A DNA stretch of 64,000 bases from Tetrastigma voinierianum (lineage: Eukaryota; Streptophyta; Magnoliopsida; Vitales; Vitaceae). Shown here in pieces: positions 25,243 to 37,377 of this stretch. The stretch is from NCBI GenBank assembly GCA_016808115.1, contig JAEQBH010004112.1, positions 1-64,000 on the forward strand. Reading direction: 5' to 3'. Made by a program: the position numbers and the translations under genes. Numbering within the stretch: position 1 is the stretch's first letter; each line of letters begins with the position of its first letter. Below the pieces are notes generated by a model. That model worked only from the letters and a program-made list of their open reading frames with translations. It made no database searches and was not told where the DNA came from.

Positions 25243-25342
25243 TAGCCGTTGGATGGTCAAAAAATATTTATAATTTAATTATAGCCATTAGATGGTCAAA
25301 AAATATTTATAATTTAATTATAGCCGTTGAATTTAATTTTTG
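25243..25342. repeat. 39-bp tandem repeat, 2.3 copies
   Basis: Units at 25243-25281 and 25282-25320 begin TAGCCGTTGGATGGTC and TAGCCATTAGATGGTC. A third, partial copy starts at 25321 (TAGCCGTTGAATTTAA). Confidence 0.85.
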
Positions 25343-28300
25343 TATAAATATGACCGACTAGATGTGCTTTCTGTGGCCGTTGATCGAGTCGTGATTTTAA
25401 ATCGTAGTTTTGATCTTATCTCATATCGTAATATGCTCTGCCGATATATCGATATATCTGGGATATATATTGATATGTCGATATATTTATGATATTTCTT
25501 AAAGAATTAAGCGTCTGTGCGTGGTAATGCAATAAAAAGATATTTTTTATGATATATTAATTGGTCAGGTATTCTGCGGAGTATATTGCTTAGATGTATG
25601 ATATTTTTAAACCTTCCTTATAACGATCTCATCATTTACTCGATATTATCAGGTTTTGAGCTACATTAGCTTTTCACTAGCTATCCTCATTTTTGCTTAT
25701 TTATCAAAAAAAAAAAGCGCCAATATCTATTGAGTTTAAATGCCGTATATGGACTTTTGACCTTTGATCACCGAAGCTAGTGGTTAATCTTGAAAAAGAA
25801 TTTGTTTTTAGTTTTTGTACATATTTCCGTAAAAAGAACTTCATAATATTGATTAATGAGTCAATTTTTTTTTAAATCTACAAAACATTTTCGATGGTCT
25901 ATGGAAAGGATTTTTGTATGTGGATATAATTATAGGCTGTAGCTACACGATATCACTAATGTAAAAAAAAAAGTTACCATAATTTTATAAGAATAATGAT
26001 TTTTTGACGAGTTATAAGAAATGAAAGTCATTTAACTTTTACACTTTTCAAATTTATTTTTAAAAACTTTATATTTTTAGAAATAGTGTTACCAAACATT
26101 TTCCATAATTATATTACGAATTTAGCTGTAAAAAACTTATTCCAATGTAAAAACAAGTTTTATTTGAGATCATATAGATTAAAGTTTAATCTAAAAAAAT
26201 ATAAATCTCAAAAAATTAAATTATTATCTAATAATATAAAACTTATTATTATATAAAAACGAGTTATTTTTTTTATACCTGAACTCTTATAAACGACGAT
26301 AAGATACGTTCACATTGGTTATAAAGGAGAGGGAGGACAAGGATGTAAATACGTATAAAAGGGTACAATGGTAGTTTAGCGTGAAAATCGAGGTACAAAG
26401 ATAAGTACGCCAGACTGTCCCGCCAAGCCACCTCCAGTACTAAATTTACTGTTCACTGCAACTTGCGTCCTTCTCGGTCATGTAGGCTATATTCACACAC
26501 CCCTACCAAATTTCATTTATTTATTTTTTTGGTCTTTTGGTAACCCTTTTAAGTAAAAAATGAATCTGATACAGATACAAAAAGGGGGTATCTTGTTCCT
26601 TTATTGATATTTTATATAAGAAAAAGAAAGAATATTATAGAAAGTAATTTTCTCAACGTAAAAAGAAAAAATAAGTTCTTTTTAAGTATTTAATTTTCAT
26701 ATAAGACATTAACAAATTCATTTATTAACCATTTTCAGAATATATTTTTTTAAATAAAACTTTTGATTGCTTTAAAATAAGAGATAAATCCATGGAAAAG
26801 GGATGAATCCATCAAATATTTGTAGATTTAACCTTTCTTTTTTTTTTTCGAATCCAAAAAAGATACAAAAAAATATTTTTTTAAACAAAAATGCAAATAA
26901 GAATTTAGTTATATTATAGAGATGAGACAAATGCCCATCATAGATTTAGTTATTATATTAAAGATTTATGTTTATATTTTTAGAATATTCTTTCTTAAAA
27001 TATAATATTTTTAAAATTACTTAATTTTATAAATAACTTTTAAATTGATCCTTCTAAACTAATTTATATTAAAATAATTATCAGTAAGTAATTTTTTTCC
27101 TTTTTGGAAAAGTATGAAGCTCCTCCACGTGTTATTCTTTTTTTTTTTGGTTTGAAAATCACTTTTTAATTATGCTGTCAGAAAGGTCCTCTAATGGCTT
27201 TGACCAATACATGGGGGCTTAACAGCATCTTCAATAATGGAGCAAAAACAAAATTATGGATGCTCTTTTAAAAAAAACCTTCTCTAAGTAGAGTAATCCT
27301 TCAAATAAATGGATTATTAGTAAACAGTTATCATTAATGTTTAGATAAATATTGATCTTTGATTGAATAATAGAAAATTTCATTTTGCCATCAATAATAT
27401 GACCGTTGGAGAAGTGTTTCTAAACATTTTTTGAGCGCTACCGACAATAGCTTGTGAAAATCGATATAAAAAAAATATATTCTATGACATGAAGCGTTAA
27501 AAGCGAATAATCAATTATTTGCCACAAGCGATCAGGTAGTGATATTATCGCTGAATAAAAAAGGGCTTTAGTATTGTACCTTACGCGATGTCATTGCGTC
27601 GAATGGCATGGACAATCAAGGTGAGGAAAAGGGTTGGCCGGACTAGGATGAGGCTATTTACGGTCGGAGAAGATCTGTGGAGTGCAGACGAGGAGAGATA
27701 GAGAGAAGAGCGTGACCCCGGGCGAGAGATGATCGAGATAGAGAGAAAGACGGTGGGTAAAATGAGGATGAGTGAAAGATGGAGAGAAGGCGTCGTTGTG
27801 AAGGATCCCACATCTTGACGAACCATTATTCGATCTCTTGAATCGGGGGCTTTATGGTCTTAGAAATGTCGAAGACATTTCATTGTGTCTGAAGGATTAA
27901 ATAAGGGGAAATGAGTTTTAAAATAAAAAGAAATATCTTTTGTCTATTATCACGAAAATGCCATCGACAAATAGAAAGCTTATTATAATTCCAGAATTTA
28001 ATAAATACATGCATCACTATCTCATTTCTCATTCTCAATCTCAAATTATCTTCTAATTTTTTTGTTAGAGCTGCTCAAATTCTAGCCATTCTCTCTACAC
28101 ACCCAATTGCAAAGGTTAGTTTTCAATTAATTTTTATAAAATTATCATCATACTTATTATTTTCATTTCATTTTATATATGCATTAAATAGGATAAATTA
28201 TATTGTACATTTTCAAAATGTAACCGTCGGATTAGATGCATGTTTAAATTGTGATACGTAATGATAAGTGATATAGATAAAGGAAGGGTATATGATGTAA

Positions 28301-29056
28301 TTATTAAGGAAGATAAATGGTAAAATTGGAATATATTTATGATAGTTAAAGCTTTAGATGGTCGCCATTTAGATCTCATGCAATTTTATCTTTCATTAAA
28401 TCTCGAAAGTTCTTTTGGAATAAAAATAGACAGATATTGAGAATTTTGCTCTTCTTTGAAGATAGACGTTAAATTATCAAATATTTAAAAGATTTAATAA
28501 ATCCCTTTTTTACATAGAAATTTCTCTAAATATTAGGAAATATTTGTATTCCTCTAGAAGCAACAAAGGAGTCTTACATTTCATACTTTAAACATATTAA
28601 ACACCAAAAGACAATATTCTTAAGGGTTAAGACTATATTTGATTAAAACTTGAAAAAGATTAAATTTTCTTTTATGCTTAATAAGAGATTTTATGCGTAT
28701 TTAAGATATTCCCCAAAAGTTTTTGTTGTAACAAAAACTAATATTAGAAAAATATTTTATTTATCTTAAAAGTATTTTTCCTTATACAATAAGTAACTTA
28801 ACATTTAATAAATTTTATAATGGTAATAAAGCATACTTAGGATTATGGTTCTGTCTTCGCCACCAACTTCCATTCCTGTCACATATCAGAAATCATGAGA
28901 TGGGTAAAAAGTGGATTAGCAGTATGTTATTTTGTCTATAAGTTACAGGAAAATGCAACAGCCTACCATTAAAAGTCAATGCGAAGAACAATATTTATAA
29001 GAAATTAAGAATGGATGCCCCATTCAGATTGAAAATTGTCCAATTGAGAGAGCTTT

Positions 29057-29334
29057 GGCCTTATTTAGCTTTTAAACAACAAAATTTATTAAAATAGTTT
29101 GAAAATGAAAATAGTATCAAAATTAGTGTATAAACAGTAATGCTATGTCATTAGTTATGATATTGAATTTTTTTTAAGTTAATACTATAGTTATTGATTA
29201 CAACATTATAAATATTTTAAAATTTTTTTAAGTTAATAATATCGTGACTGCAGTATTATTGTTTATACATTAGTTTGGATATTATTTTTATTTTTAAATT
29301 ATTTTAATAATTAAAAAAAAAAACTAAATATGTC
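29057..29334. mobile_element. MITE with long terminal inverted repeats
   Basis: The left end (GGCCTTATTTAG, then an arm to about 29153) and the right end (about 29246 to 29334, read inverted as GGACATATTTAG) pair over roughly 95 bases with scattered mismatches. Inner pairing includes GTGTATAAACA against TGTTTATACAT. The element is 278 bp and non-coding. The right-end motif ACTAAATATGTC recurs at about 9750-9763, so the family is dispersed. No certain target duplication was found. Confidence 0.75.
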
Positions 29335-30468
29335 CGAAACTCTGATATCAGAATGGTTAGAAGTCAGTATGGTTTATAAAGAAAAGGACAAAAATGGGGG
29401 AAGAAGATACTTGAATGTGTATCACTATATAAGCTGAATTATGTTTTAAGCAAGTGTTGTGAAAGTCAATTTAGGGTTTGTTGTACCTAAACCTCTAGTC
29501 GATGGGAGGAATAGTCAGATATAGACCAAGCAGCCTTTGAAGTTTCATGTAGACCTCTGGCAAAGTTTGACATAACCTGAAGAGACGATGCAAACCCAAT
29601 AGGTTTTCTACGGATTTTAATAAGCAGGTTATATTTATGTTAATCGAAATAATAAGAATTTGACTTAAATTGATATATTTAATTATTATATCAATTAATT
29701 TGTAACTTAGATGAACTCATTTATAGGTTATATGTATAAAATATTAATGAGTTAATTATAATTTATATTATCTTAAATAACCAAATTAATAAATAGGTTA
29801 TCGTATTACCTAATTATTAATTGGACGGTGTTCAAATTTATTAATTTTGATGGACTATCATTCGTGTTGTGTTTGATCAACGAATACAATGAAATACTTG
29901 AATATTGAAAAAGACCCGCGTGGACATGAATTGTCATCCCTAGTTTGATGGTGTTCCCACCGTTGGGTCAACCTCTCTATCCGGGGGTCAACCTGCGTGG
30001 CTTCTCAAATGGTGTCAAAAGCGTAACTAGTGGGAAAATGAAACGGAAATACAAAAGAGGCGCCATAGAAAAGGGGAAAGAAAAGACAGGAACAAATAAG
30101 TCATAAATACTTTTATAATTAGGCTGATGACAACAACAATAGCACAACAGGTATAACAGTTGCCGAGAATTCCGCTCAATGGGATACAGCAAGCTGAAGA
30201 AAAGTGGGGGTGATGAAGAAAGAAAATGGTGCCCGTTAAGCATGGGGGTGGTGCTATCTAAACCAATCTAGGAAGAGCCCCCCATTGAATTTTTGGTCTC
30301 CTTGTGAGAGATGGTAATCTAAATCACCCAAAAAAAATGGAAGAGGAAAAATATAACAAGGCTAATTTCTCAACCTGGAAGTGCAGGAATTTGAAGAGAG
30401 TTGTTATCTATATGTAATGATACCGGTGTACATGTGTGGACAGAGAGATGAGAAGGCACAATCGTGGA

Positions 30469-33400
30469 CTAGATGGCTTTAAGTCCGGCAAGCTCTCTGA
30501 GTTTCTCCATTAGTACGAAGGTAATTGTAGTCTGTGGACCCAATCTCGCAAACGTTGCAAAGCCCCTGAAAACAATCTGCTAGTGTCAGCCAATGGGACG
30601 GGAAATTCTATACGCAAGTTTGAGTCTGTTCCCTTTGTTTTCATTTAGTTTGTTAGGCATGAGTTGCTAGCATGTAAAGGAGCTCACCCTTTGTAAAGCG
30701 CTCTGGGGCCTTCGGTGAGTATTACCTGAAACCAAACAGTACAAATACATTATACAATAAGTTGAGTGTGCATATAAATCTTACGAGTTTCATTTTATCG
30801 GTATCTTGAAGTGATGAATAAGGCCAATTTTGGTCTCAGTAGTGTAATTAAATTCTCAAGGAAAACAACACACACCCCTCCACATGGGTGCATGCACATG
30901 GAAAAGAAAGACAAATGCATGAAGAAAAAAAGTCAGTAATATTACACAACCAATCAGCTCTTCCGAAGACAAATTAAATAGCCAGCATGACCTAGTTCAG
31001 TGGCAATTCGCATAGAGAAAAATTCTTTTATCAAATAGGACCATAGAAACAACGGGAAAGAAGTGGAGAAGTAGCAAAGAAGCAAAGTAGTTTTCAAGAA
31101 AAAACACATCAAATATTCAATCATTCAAATACATGGACAGTTTTACCATCCATGCGTATTAGGAAAGCAAAGCAGAACTTGGTCATGGTTGGAACTGCAG
31201 GGCAGTCATGAAACTGTCCATTCTATCTACTGAATTAGCCAAAACAACAATGATCATGCAAAGGACGGAAGCAATCATTAAGCTAAAGGAAATAAGTGCG
31301 AACAAGACATTGTTTCGATTCCAATGCGCAACCAAATCGTAGTTTTAAAAGGATCAACATGCACCAAGGTGCAAGGAGCACCTTAGGCACATGTTTTAGT
31401 GAAAGGAAGTGCACCCTATTTATTGATATAATTTTGTGTAGTATGATCAAACTAAATAATCATTTAGATGTTCTAAGCACATATATCATCAAATATTATC
31501 CAAAATTTCAACATATTTAACAAAAAGAAAAATACCAAGGGCTGGGAAATTTTCCTCTATTTTTCCTCTTCTTCATTTCTTCTCTTCTTTACAGGCACAC
31601 AGGAGGCTAGGGCTTTTTTTGTGTTCTGTATAGGGTCCAAAACAGGCATATATTGGGGGACTTGAAGTGAAGGGTAGGCCAAAACAACATCGTTTTAAAA
31701 CTGATTCGAATGACATTATATTCCATTCTATATTAAAAGAGGATACCCCTTTAATAAAAATCAGAAAAATGATAACTTTGTCATTACCAAAACATAATTC
31801 TGTGAATGCAAACATTAAATTGAAATTTAGAAAGGAATAACAAGAACAAAGGTGATACCTGGTATGCACAATGAAATCCATTTTTATAGCTCCCAGCTAC
31901 TTTAGATTCTCGCTGCAACATGAGACGGGTTTTAACCATGTCCATGGGTGCAGTAATGAGGGTACTCACTCCTCCAGCAACTGTGCTTGAGCTTCATTAG
32001 TTACAAAAAATAGGGTTAATTTGTGGAAATAACAATGGAAATGCTGTAACATAGTTGTTGCATAATAATGCTATACAAAGGACTGTCACCACTTCATACA
32101 TGACAAGAGTTTGTTTCACCTCCCATGTCAAATATCAAGGCAACTCACAAGCAGTCACGGGCTAAAGTTGTTCTATTTCAGACTACAACTTCCTAGGTAC
32201 ACTTATACCTACCAACTTCTGTGGTTTGTATGAAAAGTTCAGATTTCAAAACGCTCAAATTAATTGGCCTGTTTTGCAACAGTCACAGCTCTGAAGAAGA
32301 AAAGGAAATTAGGAGGGGAGTTATACGTGAGATGCAGATGAAATCCTTCTTCAAGAGGTGTCCACCTCATTAACATCTGCATCAAACTAAAGTCAAGAAA
32401 ATTTTAATGAATCTATATAGGAAATGGAAAATAAAAAGAGACTCATTTTAGGTTACCAAACAAATAAAAGGTAAACTATTCAACAATCAATGAAATTGCT
32501 TCTTTATATTCAAAGTGAAGATAGCATGCTTAGAACTTGACCTGCTTGGTTTCATCATATGTTGCTAGCTGTGAAGCAGTCAAAGTAATTCGTTCTGGCC
32601 ATAGCTGGAAATAACTCTTCCAAAGAGCTTTATTCCTCTTCTGATAAAATCTTGTTCATTTCCCCAATTGCCTCTTCTCAAGTTTACTCACCTGCAAGCG
32701 ACCTGGGAAAAGAAATATACTTAAGACTGTTAAAATGACAAATCAAGCCTCACATGGCAGTATACCTTTATAACTTCCATTGATTGGTCAGTGCAGTAGC
32801 TATGGCACCAGAGAATGCCCAGATGCAATCTTAAGTAATAGATTGGCTGGACCTAAAAGCCCACTTGCACACATATTTTGAAGGTTCATACAACCTCAAA
32901 CGGAGACTCCATACAGAAATAACAGACTCCTTGTCAATGCTGGCATCAATCCTAGATACAAAGACTTAGGTCCTTCTTTCTTCACCACTTCAACAAAAAT
33001 CTGTCTCTGTTCAGATCAAACTTGAGAAAACTAATAGCAACTTGATTCAATAAACCATGTGATCAAAATAAAAGATACATTAAAAAGCTTCATTAAGTAC
33101 CATTCCATTTAGGGGACCTCTTCGACCAACAAGTTGCATCTGCAACCTAACTTTAAGAACATCTGCATATCAAGAAGAGATAAATTACATAACAATAGAT
33201 TGGTCGATGGAGGAATTTAGCCCTCCAGTACTTCATTCTGATAACCTTTCCTTCAAGTTTAAGGTTTCACTTCCAGTTCACATTACATAAAAAGTAAACA
33301 ATCTATCCAAAATTATGACCTGCGCATTTTCGCTCCCAAATCCCTATCATCATGTGCCAATTTCTGTCAGTATTTCTTGAGAGCGCTGAGCATTTGACCT

Positions 33401-34576
33401 TGAAGTGGCCACCAAACGTAAGGTTAGAACAGATCAGTTATCATACCTCAATAAGAGGAGATAACTACACAAAAGGCCTACTTCAAACTCAGCACAAGCA
33501 GTTTACAAAATGTCTACCAAACACTTACCACAGGGGCACAGAATTGATCTCATGGAATCTATAGTACCATTGGTAATCTTTGTTCGTGATCAACAAAAAT
33601 TTTTTGTTTAGAACTCCAAAATTTTCTGATTTGAAACCATCAACGGCCCCAAAGTCAATAGGACTACTGGAAAGGTTTTAATTGAAATGCTCTCGTCAAA
33701 GAAAATTCTTCGGCAAAATCACGGTTTGTAGTTTTGCATCTCTAGTCATAAGGAATGGTTTTGGGTATGAAGCTAATGGAATATACACTATAGAGTCTGT
33801 GAATGTGAACTTTAGGCTGTATACAACTTTGTGCATTAAAGTTTGAAAAGAATTTATGAATTTTTCCTTAAATTACTCCCAATTTCAGAACTAATATACT
33901 TATCCATTATCACTCTAGTAGATTATGGTTGCAACCAGAAAGGGATTTTGGTGAAATGTAAATATTTTTCTGGGATGGCTGGATAGACCTAAGCATAATT
34001 TTTCATTTGATTTTTCAATGTCTACAAGTTCAACACTTTTCTTTATCCTCTGGTGTGGCTTGAATAACTAGTCAATCATTCAACCTAATTCAACTTACCA
34101 TAGACAAACTGAAAATCATGATAAGCTGGAAGTGATACACCTTTGGTAATCTGGATGTAGTATACATTTGCCATTAGCAAATGCTGTGTATTACATAGCA
34201 ATCTTGTACTGTAGCTCTCAGGACTTTCTCTACCTAAGAATTGCAAGCTCATAGGAGTTTAATATTATGCAACTTGAGTGGAGACTGGGCAATCGTTTGG
34301 AAGCAATAGTGATTATACAAACATCAAGAACAAAGCCGGGAGCTCGACTAATGATTCAATGCTTTCGGATGTGCAAGAAATTCCACCTTTCTTTCAACGC
34401 GAGTTTATTTGTTCAATGATGATAAATACAAAATCAAATCAATCTACTGAAATCATGAAAGAGAAACAACCTAAAGGATGAGTGATACCGGTTGCACTTG
34501 CAACTGAAATTCCACTTGCACCAAAGTGATAAACAGCGTAGGCTGGTGACAGATTCCGACTTCTATTCTCCTTCAT
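30469..34576 (-). CDS. Mitochondrial substrate carrier (ucpB-like, uncoupling/dicarboxylate clade)
   Basis: Mitochondrial carriers exchange metabolites across the inner membrane using three repeats of two helices; the substrate is not predictable here. Eight exons in gene order: 34576-34471, 33162-33101, 33006-32766, 32702-32542, 32376-32327, 31991-31859, 30725-30688, 30565-30469. Together they give about 296 codons, near the usual 300. Signature motifs: HPLDVLKVRLQ across the exon 1-2 join and APMDMVKTRLMLQRES in exon 6. The second (NPMEVIK type) is visible but shifted by a missing base near 32780. The end is TTITFVLMEKLRELAGLKAI. The start MKENRSRNLSPAYAVYHFGA fits the family. Exons 3 and 4 contain several one-base changes in homopolymers (GGGG, AAAA, TT runs). 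Splice sites are intact. The closest relative from memory is Arabidopsis At4g03115, a neighbour of BRN1 there too. Confidence 0.88.
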
Positions 34577-37377
34577 AGAACCTGAATAGTTCAATTATTA
34601 GAACTCAAATTCTAGTCTACTGAAAAACAACCGTGCATACAGACTATTAAACAGAATAGAACATAAATGCAAAAACCAAACATTTTTACAGTTCCTTTTG
34701 GTTGCTCAATAGAAATCTTAATGACATAAACTAATTTTCTCAGTCATCCGTGCAAATAGAAACCACCAAACAAATGTGACAAATCAGACTTCAACTTAAC
34801 ATGAAACTCAAAATTTCTCTTCACTTTCATCTTCCTCGATTATTCGGCAACCAAACAGATGTTGAAGATTGAAACAAGTTTCCGGATCTAACAACTATAT
34901 TTAAGGCCTAAAAACCTTTTGAATGTGATTCTTCGTTTAATTGCAGGGAAAAGGTAGGCAAATCAAAGAAGGTATAGTTTTAAACCTCAAATTTCACATT
35001 ATTTATGATTCAATGCAAAGAGCTTCGCTCCATTGAGTCTAATCACCGTTATCAGTTGAGCGTTTTCCTTCTTTTTTTTCTAATTTTTTTTCCACTTTTC
35101 TTTTATCAGTGACGAAACAGAAAGTTATTTTCGCGAGAAAAATATGAAGAGAACCTGAAAGTGAAGATTTCTCCTGCACCTGCTCCCCATCTTTGCATCC
35201 CTGCAAGTCTGTTATCTGAGAAATGGATAGTGCACACAGCCTGATCTAACTTGCGCCTTGGGCGTCCGTTTTTTAGCGGGTAAAGGTCCAACGATAAAGA
35301 ACTGAACCAGACGACGTCATTTGGGTGGTTTGCTTCAGTTTTAACTTCTTTAACCTTTTGACATTAAAAATAAAATAAAATCCCTTTTCAAACAACTATC
35401 ATTTTTTAATAAAAATAAAAAAATGATCATACTGATAAAATTTATATTGATTATCATTTTAATCTAACTTATTTTTATAATCGTGAATCTTTTGCCCGCA
35501 CTTCGATTTATTGCATGAACCATTAAATTAACGGTCGAGCCTTCGATGCGCACATGAGTTTTTACCTTTTTTCTTTTTTTTTTTATAATATAAATTTTAT
35601 TAATTCAAAATAACAATATATCTAATTAAGATATAAAATCAAATTCATTAAAACGTTAAAGGATAACGCAATATTCAAATTAATAACACTAATATAAATT
35701 TAGTCGGGTATTAACCTGTAGTTATTTAAAAATTTATGACGACAATTCAAAATATTTAAGTTCCATAATAACGACGCGACTGGACACGCTTATATTCGAT
35801 CAAATACGTTTTATCGTCCGACCGCCCAAAACATTGGGCATACCGTGACAAATTGACGAGAGCCAACACAAAACAACACGCCACAATAAAACGACGGCGA
35901 AAACATGAAAAAAAACAAAATAAATTATAGACGAGTATGTAAGCAACCACTTTACGCGATAAAACGAAAGAATAAATGCATATACGGATTTCAAGAAACG
36001 ACCAAAAATCACCCCTCTACGCCAAGCAAAATGTAAGAATATAACAAGACGGTATAAATATAAGATTTCAGAAGTTATTTAAACGAGTTTAGTATATATA
36101 TTATTTTAAAAATTAATCCAAAAATAATATAAATTTTTTTTAAGATCGTTCTCAAAAAAAGAGAGAAAAAGATCATTCTCATTTCGTTACACTATGATGT
36201 GAAACAAATATAGATCCTTATATAAATTCAATGAAGTATCGTATTGGGATTAGGATTAATTTTTATGATATTAGTAATAATCTTATACTCTTTATATGAA
36301 AATATTATATGTTTTAGACTAAATATTCTGTTAGAACTTTAAAATGTATTTATTTTTTAGGATAAAATTATGATATTCAAATTAAAAGAATTCATTTTGA
36401 TAACTAATTATTATATTTTTTTTAACTGTAGGTATCCGAGCCCATTAATGCTCACCTCAACTAATCTTATAAAGCCATAAAGTTAATAGTCATAATAAAC
36501 CTCTAATAACACGTAAAGGATTCAAACTAGTAAGTTAGTAACTATTAAGAAATAAACCCAATACCGAATCAATTGAGTTACCCTCAAGATTATAAATACA
36601 ACATCTTTTCTTTCAAAAAAAAGGAAAAATTCAACATCCTTAGTGTATCCAAATTTAAAATTAAAGTTTATATGAACATGCCCTACATAAACTTATTATT
36701 GCAACATATACTAAATTTGGGTGCAAGAGTGAACCTTGGTAATTTTAGTATAATTCAAAATATTTCAGAAACTTACATAATTGTCATTTTTTGTTTTGTA
36801 AACATAGCATTCTTATTGCATCCAAATTCAACATTAGGGTATGCATTCATAGTTAATATAAGCTTATGGTAACATGTCGGCAAATTAAATATACAGATCT
36901 ATTAAAGTTGTTGGATACATTAACAAAAGTGGATCACCATAATCTTAACATAATTAAACAAAGTACAAGAACTTTCATAATTATAAATTATTACAAAATA
37001 ACATCATTTTGTGGTCCAAATCAACCTTATAGTTTACATCAACATGGCTATCACAAATCATTAATTATAATTTTTTCTTTCAAATTTTATTACAAGATAC
37101 TAGTTGAATGTTTTGAGGACTCTCGATCTATGAAAGCTAACAAGATAGTGTTTTTATATGGATCCAGTTCACATTCTCAAAGTTATCGATGATTGATTCA
37201 GACGTGACACTTTAAGATCTCATATGATTAATCGAGATGCATAAGTTTGTTCAAATACCCTTAATTTTAGGATCTCATACAGTTGTTAATAGAATTATAG
37301 CAATCGAATGGAGTAATAATAAAGACAATATATAAATTTCAAAAAATAGTAAACTTTGAATGAGAAAATTTACATTT
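34577..37377. other. Upstream flank of carrier gene and AT-rich spacer
   Basis: 34577-35330 probably holds the carrier promoter and leader. A repeat relic occupies 35565-36050 (separate entry). At about 36430-36590 there is a dispersed-repeat-like segment (TCCGAGCCCATTAATGC and following). 36590-37370 is AT-rich with chance frames only. Confidence 0.5.
35565..36050 (-). repeat. Relic of a poly-A retroposon family
   Basis: It begins with a T run followed by a TTTTATTAATTCAAA-type segment and continues with ACGCCACAATAAAACGACG, matching in order the better-preserved copy at 44080-44614. Orientation by the T run is minus. Boundaries are approximate and no duplication was identified. Confidence 0.55.

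Larger units (their letters stand above)
23235..30468. other. Long intergenic region between BRN and carrier genes
   Basis: It starts with the presumed BRN promoter and leader, which is GAGA/CTCT-rich at 23250-23330. The rest is mostly AT-rich. It holds many copies of the self-complementary CGATATATCG type at 24700-25500, a short tandem repeat, a MITE (separate entries) and GC-richer islands near 26400 and 27580-27830 without a recognised gene. Confidence 0.6.

Noticed and set aside
30469..34576. Calling the carrier gene a pseudogene
   Set aside because: All splice sites and carrier motifs are intact and the breaks are small and homopolymer-linked, as in the other genes; consensus error is more likely.
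36573..37192. Two overlapping plus-strand frames of 99 and 108 codons
   Set aside because: AT-rich, low-complexity translations without a domain or splice context.
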